From Nocardioides sp. SLBN-35 (GTDB taxonomy: Bacteria; Actinomycetota; Actinomycetes; Propionibacteriales; Nocardioidaceae), in NCBI RefSeq assembly GCF_006715725.1, contig NZ_VFNU01000001.1:4836001-4900000 (forward strand): a DNA stretch of 64,000 nt, read 5' to 3'. The first letter of the stretch is position 1; each line of letters opens with the position of its first letter. Made by a program: the position numbers and the translations under genes. This document shows, in pieces, positions 41,751-49,588 of this stretch. Below the pieces are notes generated by a model. The model was not told the origin of the DNA, did not search any database, and was given only the letters and a program-made list of their open reading frames with translations.

Positions 41751-44117
41751 TCAGGCCGACCGGCTCCGCCGGCCGAGCACCAGGCCCGCACCGGCCAGGA
41801 CCAGGCCGACGCCCAGCGGCATCAGCCAGCCCACGGGACCACCGGTGTTCGGCAGGCCCGTCGCGGCCTGCGCGCTGTCGACCTCGTCCTTCGACTGGTG
41901 GCTGGTCTCCTCGACCCCACCGACCTCGCAGACGACGCCCGAGTCGGGCGGGGTGGCCGCGAGGTCGTAGGTGTAGGTCGGCTTGTCGCCGTCGAACACC
42001 TTGCCGAGCTTGCCGATCAGGGTGACCACGCCGTTGACGACGGAGACCGCGTAGTCCGCGGTCTCGGTCGGGAGGACCCAGCTCGCGTTGGCCGTGACGC
42101 CGGTCGGGTTGCACGGGTCGCTCGACGCGATGGCCGGTGCGACCAGGCACGCCGTACCGCTGTCGGTCGGCGTCGCCGCCACCTGGTACGTGTACGTCGT
42201 CGCGTCACCGTCGAAGCGGTAGTCGTCCTTGGCGGTCAGCACGATCTGGCCCTGCACGATCGCCGCCGAGTACTCGTCGGTCTCGGCCGGCAGCACCCAG
42301 GTGGCGTTGTTCGGGCCACAGGGGTCCTTCTTGTCCAGCGGCGGGACCACGATGCACGCGATGTTGCTGTCGGTCGGCGCCGGGATCGTGACCTGCTTCT
42401 GCATGTTCGGGAACCAGGCGTTGCCGGTGGCCGTCAGCGTGATGCTGCCGTCCGGGTTGGTCGTCACGGTCCACGGACCCTGCGGCACGGTGCCGAAGGT
42501 GGCGTTGTCCGGGCCGCACGGGTCGACCTTCGGCACGTTCGGGACCGTCGCCTCCGATGGGCACTCGGCCACGTCCACGTCCTTGGCCTGCTCCCCCGGC
42601 TCGGCGAAGCGGATCGCGATCGAGTTCTGCTCGTCGTTGAACGGGGTCGGGAAGACGGTGCCGTCGGGCCAGTCCGCCGCGTTGACGCTGACGATGATGA
42701 TGTGGTCGAGCACACCCGGCGGGGTGGACACGTACTTGCAGACCACGATCTTCTTCGGGCACGCCGCGGAGTTCGTGTCGGTCGGCTTCGGCAGGGTCAC
42801 CTCGGTGTCGCCACCGGGGAACGTGGTGTTCGCACCGGCCGTGATGGTCACCGAGCCGTTCGGGTTGAGGACGGCGGTCCACTCCCCGTTCGGCGCGGTC
42901 GGCAGCGGCAGGGTGTACGCCGCGTTGTTCGGGCCGCAGGGGTCCGTGGCCGGGATCTCCGGCACCGGGATCTCACCCTGGGCGCAGGCGACACCGCTGT
43001 CAGCGGGCTTCGGCACGTTGACCGACGTCTGGCCGTTCGGGAAGGTGACGCCCGCACCCGGCTTGATCGTGAAGGTCACCGAGCCGTCGGCCTCGATCAC
43101 GCCGTCGTACTGCTGGGTCGACGGGACCGGCGAGAGCGCGTGGATGTTGTCGGGCCCGCAGGGGTCCTGCCACTGCACCGTCGGGACCGGGATCTGAGTC
43201 GGGCAGGGCGCGGTGAAGGTCTCGGTCGGCGGCGGCAGGGTCGCCGTCGTCGAGCCGCCGAAGAACAGGTAGCCGGCGTTGGCGACCAGCGTGATCGAGC
43301 CGTCGCCGTTGCGCACGACCATGTAGTTGCCCGCGGGCACCTGGCCGTAGACCGCGTTGCCCGGACCGCAGGGGTCGTCGACCGGGACCTGCGGGACCGG
43401 CATCTGCTGCGGGCACTCGGACAGCGCGACGTCCTTGGCCTGCTCGCCGTCGTTGGCGTACCGGATCGCGACCGAGATCTGCGCGTCGGCGAACGCCCAC
43501 GGGAAGGTGCCCGGGAAGCCCGGCAGCGAGCTCACGCTGGGGATGACGATGTGGTGCAGCACGCCCGGAGGCGTCGAGACGTACTTGCAGACCACGACCT
43601 TCTTGGTGTTGACCGCCGCCGCTGCGGCGGCGAACGAGGTGCTCGGCGCCTTGTTGGCGACCGGCACCTTCACCTGCTCAGGAGCCTGCCCGGCCGCGGC
43701 CTCCGGCTGCGCAGCGGCGCCCTCGGACGACTTCGCCTCGTCCGGCTTCCCGGAGTCCGACGACTGGCCGGACGACTGCTCCGACGGCTGGTCCGACGGC
43801 GTCGGGTCGGCCGACGGCTTCGGCTCCGGCTTCGGGTCCGGGCTCGGCTCCGGCTTCGGGTCCGGCGTGGGCTCCGGCTTCGGGTCCGGCTTCGGGTCCG
43901 CGCTCGGCGCCGGGTCGGGCGTCGGCGTGGACGACGCGGTGTCCGACGTCGTGGGCGCCGGGTCGTTCACGTCGTCGGCGTACGCGGGACCACTGAGGAC
44001 AGTGCTCACCACCACGACTGCCGGCAGCAGGAGTGCGATCTGGTGCCGACGCCGACGGGTCTTCTCGACCTTCGTCGGCTCGGAATGGCGCCGGAGGAGG
44101 CGCGAGGAACTGGACAT
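41751..44117 (-). CDS. LPNTG-anchored surface protein 1
   Basis: A 788-aa exported protein. The signal peptide (RRRRHQIALLLPAVVVVSTV to AYA) is followed by an 80-residue Pro/Asp/Lys/Ser stalk. The body contains repeats introduced by DPCGP.NA (six forms) and two copies of a domain starting VVCKYVSTPPGVL and ending EQAKDV....CP. The end has LPNTGG, a helix and RRSRSA, a sortase signal. Even numbers of Cys suggest disulfides. The start MSSSSRLLRRHSEPTK is chosen. No sortase gene lies in the window. It is paralogous to the gene at 44488. Role unknown; perhaps adhesion or wall architecture. Confidence 0.85.
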   Translation of the reverse strand: MSSSSRLLRRHSEPTKVEKTRRRRHQIALLLPAVVVVSTVLSGPAYADDVNDPAPTTSDTASSTPTPDPAPSADPKPDPKPEPTPDPKPEPSPDPKPEPKPSADPTPSDQPSEQSSGQSSDSGKPDEAKSSEGAAAQPEAAAGQAPEQVKVPVANKAPSTSFAAAAAAVNTKKVVVCKYVSTPPGVLHHIVIPSVSSLPGFPGTFPWAFADAQISVAIRYANDGEQAKDVALSECPQQMPVPQVPVDDPCGPGNAVYGQVPAGNYMVVRNGDGSITLVANAGYLFFGGSTTATLPPPTETFTAPCPTQIPVPTVQWQDPCGPDNIHALSPVPSTQQYDGVIEADGSVTFTIKPGAGVTFPNGQTSVNVPKPADSGVACAQGEIPVPEIPATDPCGPNNAAYTLPLPTAPNGEWTAVLNPNGSVTITAGANTTFPGGDTEVTLPKPTDTNSAACPKKIVVCKYVSTPPGVLDHIIIVSVNAADWPDGTVFPTPFNDEQNSIAIRFAEPGEQAKDVDVAECPSEATVPNVPKVDPCGPDNATFGTVPQGPWTVTTNPDGSITLTATGNAWFPNMQKQVTIPAPTDSNIACIVVPPLDKKDPCGPNNATWVLPAETDEYSAAIVQGQIVLTAKDDYRFDGDATTYTYQVAATPTDSGTACLVAPAIASSDPCNPTGVTANASWVLPTETADYAVSVVNGVVTLIGKLGKVFDGDKPTYTYDLAATPPDSGVVCEVGGVEETSHQSKDEVDSAQAATGLPNTGGPVGWLMPLGVGLVLAGAGLVLGRRSRSA

Positions 44118-44386
44118 CTGCGGGTTACCCCCATTGCGTCGCGACGAGGGGGGCCGTCGCGACCATTGCAAAGGTGAGGACACGGGCGGTCCGAGGACGC
44201 ACGACAGCGACTGGAGACCTGATGTCCACGCCCCACCGCGAACCCGGGTCCAGCTCTCGTCGCTCCGGTCGTCCGCGCCTCCCGAGCGGGAAGGGCGACC
44301 AGAACCCAAGCCAGCAGCCTAAGCAGGACCAAAGTCCCGGTCGGGCGGATTTCGAGTAAAACAGCCGCGGGCGCCGGAGATTTAAC
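44118..44386 (-). promoter_or_regulatory. Long structured leader of LPNTG gene 1
   Basis: About 260 bases without a gene before the start. It shares blocks with the leader at 46441-46674: GTTAAATCT (44378-44386), GCTCGGGA, and ACCCGGGTTCGCGGTGGGGC (44229-44249 region). Near the start codon GGCCCCCCTCG can pair with GGGGG, which is the only purine-rich ribosome-site candidate. It looks like a cis-acting RNA or a conserved promoter plus regulated leader. Confidence 0.5.
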
Positions 44387-44437
44387 CTTCGCGCGTGACC
44401 GGCGCCACAGGATCTGGCGCGACGCACCTGCTCGGGT

Positions 44438-44481
44438 CCGGGCGCCCGTGCCGAGGGGTGGCCCCGGGCCCGGGCGCCCGG
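44438..44481 (-). terminator. Terminator after LPNTG gene 2
   Basis: CCGGGCGCCCG (44438-44448) and CGGGCGCCCGG (44471-44481) are perfect inverted repeats seven bases beyond the stop codon. They separate the second surface-protein gene from the leader of the first. Confidence 0.65.
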
Positions 44482-44487
44482 CCCGGA

Positions 44488-46440
44488 TCAGGCCTGCCGG
44501 CCGCGCCTGCCGAGCACCAGGCCGGCACCCGCCAGGACCAGCCCGACGCCCAGCGGCATCAGCCACCCCGCCGGGCCGCCGGTGTTCGGCAGCGAGGTGG
44601 TCGCGGCGGCGACCTCGTCCTTCGGCGGGTCCTTGGTCTCCTCCACGCCTCCGACGGCACACGCGGCGTTGGTGTCGACCGGCGCCGTGGCCGGATAGGT
44701 GTACGTCGGCTGGTTGCCCTCGAACGCCTTGCCCGTCGCCGCGATCAGCTTGATCACGCCGTCGACGATCGAGACCGTGAAGTCCGCGGTCGGCGCCGGG
44801 ACGACCCAGGTGGCGTTGGCCGGACCGCAGGGGTCGTTCGGCGCCAGCGCGGGGGCCACGAGGCATGCCGTGCCGGAGTCGGTGGCCTCGTAGACCAGCG
44901 GCGGGGTGACGCCGCCCTCGAGCTCGTAGTCCGCGGTGGTGCTGATCTCGACCTTGGTCACCGGGTTCCCGCTGAGCGTGACGACGTACACCGCCGGGTC
45001 CAGCGCCTTGATGGCGGCGAGGTCCGCGTCAGCGAAGAAGGCGTTCGCCGGGCCGCACGGGTCGCTCACCACAGGCTTCGCCGGCACGGGCGCGGGGCAC
45101 AGGGCACCCGCGTCGTCGACCATGAACTCCCGCTTGGTGGTCCCGTCCGGGAACTCGAAGTCCGCCGTCGTGGTGATGGTGATCTTCGTGACCGGAGGTC
45201 CGTCAGTGACGACGTCGTACACGTCGGCGTCCCAGGCGTCCTCCTCGTCGGCGACCCAGTCCTGCAATGCGGTGACCGCGTCGCTCGAGAAGTACGCGTT
45301 GGCCAGGCCGCACGGGTCGGTCTGCTCCGGAGCGGGCGGTACGTCGGCGACGCACAGGTCGTCGCCGGCGTCGGTCGCCGTGTAGACCACCGGCTCGTCG
45401 GGGTCGAACTCGAAGCCCGGGTTGGCGGTGATCGTGATCTTCGTGACCGGGTCGCCCTCCGGGACGACCGTGTAGGCCTGCGTGCTCGGCGGGACCGCGG
45501 TGAAGAAGGCGTTCGCCAGACCGCAGGGGTCGTTCACGGGTGGCTTGGGCGGCGGTGTCGCGTCGCAGGGCGCTCCGGACTCGCCGTCCGAGGCGAGGAA
45601 GACGAGCTCGGTCACGCCGCCCGGGAAGATGAAGCCGTCCTTGACGGTCACGGTGATCTTGGTGACGGGCGAGCCCTCGGTGACGACCGTGTACTGCTCG
45701 CCGGTGACCGGTACCTCGTCCTGCGGGAAGTACGCGTTCGCCGGACCGCAGGGGTCGAACGGGACCGGGGACGGCGGGTCGGCCGGGATCGGGTCGCCGT
45801 ACAGCGGGCAGTTGTCGGGAGTCAGGTCCTTGGACTGCTCGCCCAGCTTGGAGTAGCGGATCGCGATCGAGGCGCCCTGCGCGTCGTTGAAGTACTCCGG
45901 GAAGGTGCCGTCGAAGTTCTTCGGGACGTCGTTGATCAGCACGGTCTGGGCCTTCTCGCCCGTCACCGGGGTCGCGGAGTACTTGCAGACCACCCACTTC
46001 TTCGTGTTGATCGGGTCCACGGCTGCCGCCAGCGAGGGAGCCGCCTTCTTGCCCGACGGCGCCGCCGCGACGGGCGCAGCCGCCGTGACCAGGTCGGCGC
46101 CCTCGTCGGCCTCCTTCCCGGCCGGGACCTCGTCCTCGGGCGCCGCGGCCGGGGCGGCCTCCTCGGTCGGCGACGCGGGTTGCTGCTCGGGTTCGGGGGC
46201 CGGTTCGGGCTCGGGTGCCGGTTCGGGCTCGGGGGCCGGTTCGGGCTCGGGCTCAGGCGCCGGCTCGGGCTCAGGCGCCGGCTCGGGCGACGGTGCGGAC
46301 TGCGCCGTGTCGACGGGCGTCGACGGGTCGCCGACGTCGTCGGCGAGCGCAGGGCCGCCGAACGCCGTACTCAGCAGCACGGCTGCCGGTAGTGCGAGTG
46401 CGATCAGGTGGCGCCGGGAGCGGCGCGGCGAACGAGACAT
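44488..46440 (-). CDS. LPNTG-anchored surface protein 2
   Basis: A 650-aa exported protein, paralogue of the gene at 41751. Signal peptide MSRSPRRSRRHLIALALPAA to ALA, then an unusual Pro-Glu-Pro repeat stalk. One VVCKYSATPVTGEKAQTV domain precedes five DPCG(P/L)ANA repeats, each with VTKITIT-like beta-strands. The C-terminus is LPNTGG, helix and RRGRQA. The PEP stalk is negatively charged, whereas copy 1 has Lys-rich units. The ATG overlaps no other gene and has a 225-base leader similar to that of copy 1. Confidence 0.85.
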   Translation of the reverse strand: MSRSPRRSRRHLIALALPAAVLLSTAFGGPALADDVGDPSTPVDTAQSAPSPEPAPEPEPAPEPEPEPAPEPEPAPEPEPAPEPEQQPASPTEEAAPAAAPEDEVPAGKEADEGADLVTAAAPVAAAPSGKKAAPSLAAAVDPINTKKWVVCKYSATPVTGEKAQTVLINDVPKNFDGTFPEYFNDAQGASIAIRYSKLGEQSKDLTPDNCPLYGDPIPADPPSPVPFDPCGPANAYFPQDEVPVTGEQYTVVTEGSPVTKITVTVKDGFIFPGGVTELVFLASDGESGAPCDATPPPKPPVNDPCGLANAFFTAVPPSTQAYTVVPEGDPVTKITITANPGFEFDPDEPVVYTATDAGDDLCVADVPPAPEQTDPCGLANAYFSSDAVTALQDWVADEEDAWDADVYDVVTDGPPVTKITITTTADFEFPDGTTKREFMVDDAGALCPAPVPAKPVVSDPCGPANAFFADADLAAIKALDPAVYVVTLSGNPVTKVEISTTADYELEGGVTPPLVYEATDSGTACLVAPALAPNDPCGPANATWVVPAPTADFTVSIVDGVIKLIAATGKAFEGNQPTYTYPATAPVDTNAACAVGGVEETKDPPKDEVAAATTSLPNTGGPAGWLMPLGVGLVLAGAGLVLGRRGRQA

Positions 46441-46674
46441 GGGCAGGACTCCCCCGGCAGCCAGGGCGAGGGGGGCCACGACCGCCATCATGGATCGGGT
46501 GGATCGGACAGCCACGGGAAGCGCCGGTCCTGCCCGCGCCCCACCGCGGACCCGAGTCGTGCGCAACCCGCCAGGCCATCCCCACGTCCCGAGCAGCACG
46601 GTGGCCGGACGACCGATCAACGGGTCGCGGACCGGAAGGTCTCACGAGGACACGCGCCCAGCCGAAGATTTAAC
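46441..46674 (-). promoter_or_regulatory. Long structured leader of LPNTG gene 2
   Basis: A gene-free leader with GTTAAATCT (46666-46674), GCTCGGGA, ACTCGGGTCCGCGGTGGGGC (46538-46557 region) and, near the start, GGCCCCCCTCG pairing with GGGGGAG, the likely ribosome site. Block order and approximate spacing match the leader of the paralogous gene. Confidence 0.5.
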
Positions 46675-46713
46675 TCAACGGGCTGTCGTCACGCGGAGAT
46701 CCTCCGGTGCGGT

Positions 46714-47457
46714 CTAGACCAGCAGGGCCAGCGCGGCGCCGTATCCCTCGGGTACGACGACGTCGCGCACCGTCCAGGCGCCCAGGCTCCGGCTCGGTGC
46801 GCCGTCGGTGCCGAGGTAGTCGAGGTGAGGGTCGCGGCCCAGGCCGATCCCGATCCCCTTGAGGTAGGCCTCGGTGCGCGCCCAGGCGCGGGTGAACCGC
46901 ACGGTGGCCCGGCCGCCGTCGAGCGTGCCGTGCGCGGCGGCCTCGATCTCCTCGAGCTCGCGCGGGTGGAGCAGCTTGGCCAGCGCCACCGGGTCGTCGG
47001 GGTGCCGCTCGACATCGACGCCGACCGCGACGTCGGCCACGGCGACCAGCACCTGGCCGGGGGTGTGGCTCAGCGAGAACTCCACACCGGAGCCCTCGGC
47101 GCGCGGACGGCCGTGCGGCTCGCCGCAGCCGGGACAGGCGTGCCGGCCCCAGACGACCTTCTCCGGCGGGGTGTCGGACACGGCGCCGACCACCAGGCGG
47201 GCGGCCGCGTGGGCGATCTCGTAGGCACGACGCAGCTCCGCGCGGACGTACGACGAGGCCTGCCGCCGCTCGTCCTCGTCGAGCCAGTCGCGGGCGACCG
47301 CGAGCTCCGCGTCGGCCAGTGACTCCGTCGGGACCCGCCAGACCGCGACCGGTCCCGCACCCCGGGCCACCGAGGTGTTGAGAAGGGAGTCGAGGACGTC
47401 CGGGGTCACCGGCTCGGCCTGCTGGTCCGGTACGGCCTTCGCCACGTCGCGCGTCAT
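46714..47457 (-). CDS. 4'-phosphopantetheinyl transferase (Sfp type)
   Basis: A 247-aa transferase that moves phosphopantetheine from CoA to carrier proteins of polyketide, peptide or fatty-acid synthases. Mg-binding motif GVDVERHP and the second motif TRAWARTEAYLKGIGIG are present; the usual Lys before Glu is Thr, as in some relatives. ACPGCGEPHGRPRAEGSGVE and FSLSHTPGQVLVAV complete the N-terminal half. Start ATG at 47455-47457. No synthase is nearby. Confidence 0.87.
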   Translation of the reverse strand: MTRDVAKAVPDQQAEPVTPDVLDSLLNTSVARGAGPVAVWRVPTESLADAELAVARDWLDEDERRQASSYVRAELRRAYEIAHAAARLVVGAVSDTPPEKVVWGRHACPGCGEPHGRPRAEGSGVEFSLSHTPGQVLVAVADVAVGVDVERHPDDPVALAKLLHPRELEEIEAAAHGTLDGGRATVRFTRAWARTEAYLKGIGIGLGRDPHLDYLGTDGAPSRSLGAWTVRDVVVPEGYGAALALLV

Positions 47458-47514
47458 CACTCCTGAGGCTAACAAGTGGGTGTGAGCGGGCTCACCGCGC
47501 CCATCCGCCGGTTC

Positions 47515-47904
47515 TCAGGACCCGGCCCTGTTGCGCTTCGCCTTCGCGATCGTGTCCTCGACGATCGAGTTCAGCCGGGCGCCCTGCGGCCAGCCGGCGT
47601 AGTGGCTGAGGAAGACCACGATCTCGCGCAGCGCGTCGTCGTCGAGCTCGCCGGCCGCGTGGGCGGCGGGGACCTGGATGCCGAGGACGTCGGCGGCGCC
47701 CTGGCCGGCGAGCATGCCGATCAGCAGCAGCCTGCGATCCCGGTCGCTCAGCCCCGGGCGCTCCCAGATGTCGGCGAACAGGTGGTCGGCGGTGTAGCGG
47801 AAGAAGTCGCCGGTGCCGTCGGTCATGTCGAAGCCGTAGACCTGCTCCATCCTGCGCAGGCCCTTGGCACGCAGCTCCGGCAGGTCGTCGAACTTGTCAC
47901 TCAT
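47515..47904 (-). CDS. Carboxymuconolactone decarboxylase-family protein
   Basis: A 129-aa all-helical CMD-fold protein: LPELRAKGLRRMEQVYGFDM, RRLLLIGMLAGQGAADVLGI and EIVVFLSHYAGWPQGARLN. It lacks the CxxC of AhpD peroxidases, so it is closer to the decarboxylase or unknown-function side. The final gene of the ten-gene cyp51 operon, overlapping its neighbour by 4 bases. In mycobacteria a similar gene (Rv0771) is in the same neighbourhood. Confidence 0.85.
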   Translation of the reverse strand: MSDKFDDLPELRAKGLRRMEQVYGFDMTDGTGDFFRYTADHLFADIWERPGLSDRDRRLLLIGMLAGQGAADVLGIQVPAAHAAGELDDDALREIVVFLSHYAGWPQGARLNSIVEDTIAKAKRNRAGS

Positions 47905-48719
47905 CGCACTCCCAGTCCCTTCCCCAGCCGTGGCAGCGCCTCGCGTGCCACTGGTACGTCGACCCCGAGCTCGTCGGCAAGGGCGATCGCGAAGCCGAGG
48001 TCCTTCTCCCCCAGCGCGGCGACGTGGGAGAAGACGCCGTGCCAGAAGTCGTCCTCGGCGATCGGCGCCGTGGTGGTGCGATACATGATCGCGCCCGGTC
48101 CGCCGGTGATCGCGTCGGTGTGGCGGACGACCTCGCCGAGCGCGACCAGGTCGAGGCCGGCGGCCTCGGCGAGGCGCTGCGCCTCGGTGACGGCGGTGAA
48201 CGCGACGAAGTGGATCAGGTTGCGCGCCAGCTTCATGCGGGTGCCGGAGCCGACCGGGCCGGCGTGCACGACCGTGCTGCCCATCGCCTCCAGGGCCGGG
48301 CGGGCCACCGCGACGTCGTCCTCCGAGCCGCCGACCATGATCGCCAGGCTGCCGTCGGCAGCACCCATCGGGCCGCCGCTGACAGGCGCGTCGAGCACGC
48401 GGCGTCCGTCCGCGGCCAGGGCGGCCGGCGTCTCGGGCGCCACCGTCGAGTGGATCACCAACACCGTCCCCGCAGGTACGTCGGCGGCGACCGCCCGGAC
48501 CTGGTCGTCGTCGCGCACCATCACGCACACCACGTCCACGTCGAGCTCGGCGACGGAGCCGACGGCACGCGCCCCGGCGGCGACCAGCTCGGCGACCGGG
48601 TCGGGCGCGACGTCGTACACCGCCAGGTCGACGGACTCGGCCGCCGCCAACCGCAACGCCATCGGCTTGCCGATGTTGCCGAGGCCGACGAACCCGACCC
48701 GGGTCACGGGCCGGTTCAC
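47901..48719 (-). CDS. 3-hydroxyisobutyrate dehydrogenase-family oxidoreductase
   Basis: A 272-aa NAD(P)-dependent enzyme. Rossmann motif VGFVGLGNIGKPMALRL, then DAPVSGGPMGAADGSLAIMV and the catalytic-site stretch GSGTRMKLARNLIHFV with the conserved Lys. The GTG start overlaps the upstream SDR stop as GTGA; residues upstream in the frame are not family-like. Penultimate gene of the cyp51 operon; Rv0770 is the mycobacterial equivalent by position. Confidence 0.87.
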   Translation of the reverse strand: MNRPVTRVGFVGLGNIGKPMALRLAAAESVDLAVYDVAPDPVAELVAAGARAVGSVAELDVDVVCVMVRDDDQVRAVAADVPAGTVLVIHSTVAPETPAALAADGRRVLDAPVSGGPMGAADGSLAIMVGGSEDDVAVARPALEAMGSTVVHAGPVGSGTRMKLARNLIHFVAFTAVTEAQRLAEAAGLDLVALGEVVRHTDAITGGPGAIMYRTTTAPIAEDDFWHGVFSHVAALGEKDLGFAIALADELGVDVPVAREALPRLGKGLGVR

Positions 48720-49471
48720 AGCCGGAAGGTCTGGCCGCCGTCGACCGCCAGGATCTGGCCGGTGACCCACGACGCGTCGTCGGAGAGCAGGAACAGCAGG
48801 GCGCCGACCATGTCGTCGACCGAGCCCATCCGCTTGATGGCGAGGCTGTTGCGGACGATGTCCTTCGCGGCGTCGCCGGCCTGGGTGCGGGTCGCCTCGG
48901 TGTCGGTGGGGCCGGGGGCGATCGCGTTGACCCGGATCCGCTGTCCGCCGAGCTCGTGGGCGAGCTGCTGGGTGAGGCTGTTGATGCCGGCCTTGGCGAG
49001 GCCGTAGAAGCCGGAGTAGAGGTACGCCGCCGTCGAGCTCTGGTTGACGATCGCTCCCCCACCGCGCTTGGCGATCTCGGGGTACACCGCGCGCGTCATG
49101 ACGAGCGCGCCGTCGAGGTTCACCGCCATGAATCTCTTGTAGTAGTCCCAGTCGACGCTGATCAGCAGGTTGAACTCCATGCTGCCGTAGATGGCCGCGT
49201 TGTTGACCAGGTGGTCGATGCCGCCGAGCTCATCGACGGACCTTGCGACGAGCGCGTCGGCCGACTCGGCCGAGGAGACGTCACAGGACACGAAGATCGC
49301 GCGACCGCCGTCGGCCTCGATCTGCTTCGCGACCTGCTCCCCCGCCTCAGCGTTGAGGTCCGCGACGACGACCGCCGCCCCCTCGTTCGCCAGCGCCCGC
49401 GCATAGGCCTCACCGATGCCCTGGGCCGCGCCGGTCACGACGACGACCTTGTTCTCGAACCGCTTGGTCAC
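48716..49471 (-). CDS. SDR-family oxidoreductase
   Basis: A 251-aa short-chain dehydrogenase: VVVTGAAQGIGEAYARAL, NNAAIYG, catalytic Ser/Tyr/Lys in SSTAAYLYSGFYGLAKAG, and PGPTDTEATR. The start GTG at 49469-49471 (VTKRFENKVVVV) has GGGGATG upstream; the ATG five codons earlier is possible. A 117-base gap to the ALDH gene holds three inverted repeats. Probably acts on a sterol- or terpenoid-like alcohol, by context only. Confidence 0.87.
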   Translation of the reverse strand: MTKRFENKVVVVTGAAQGIGEAYARALANEGAAVVVADLNAEAGEQVAKQIEADGGRAIFVSCDVSSAESADALVARSVDELGGIDHLVNNAAIYGSMEFNLLISVDWDYYKRFMAVNLDGALVMTRAVYPEIAKRGGGAIVNQSSTAAYLYSGFYGLAKAGINSLTQQLAHELGGQRIRVNAIAPGPTDTEATRTQAGDAAKDIVRNSLAIKRMGSVDDMVGALLFLLSDDASWVTGQILAVDGGQTFRL

Positions 49472-49490
49472 TTCATCCCCATCCATCACA

Positions 49491-49578
49491 AGTTTCACCG
49501 GCTGACCGGTGTTTCTCATGCTTGGACGAGGAAGTTTCATCGTCCAAGCGCCAGTTTCACCGGCCGGCCGGTGAAACT
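49491..49578. promoter_or_regulatory. Three inverted repeats inside the cyp51 operon
   Basis: A perfect 26-bp palindrome with arms AGTTTCACCGGCC (49553-49578), a degenerate copy (49491-49516) and between them CTTGGACGA / TCGTCCAAG (49521-49548). All lie between the ALDH stop and the SDR start. They may be operators of an internal promoter or RNA processing hairpins. Confidence 0.65.
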
Positions 49579-49588
49579 CCCACGATGC

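Noticed and set aside
44118..44400. Extended N-terminus of surface protein 1 upstream of its signal peptide
   Set aside because: The frame is open but lacks a ribosome site, and the signal peptide should be at the true N-terminus; the region is better read as a leader.
46215..46673. Plus-strand Arg/Ala-rich frame opposite the second surface-protein gene
   Set aside because: It is the shadow of the Pro-Glu repeat stalk and the signal peptide.
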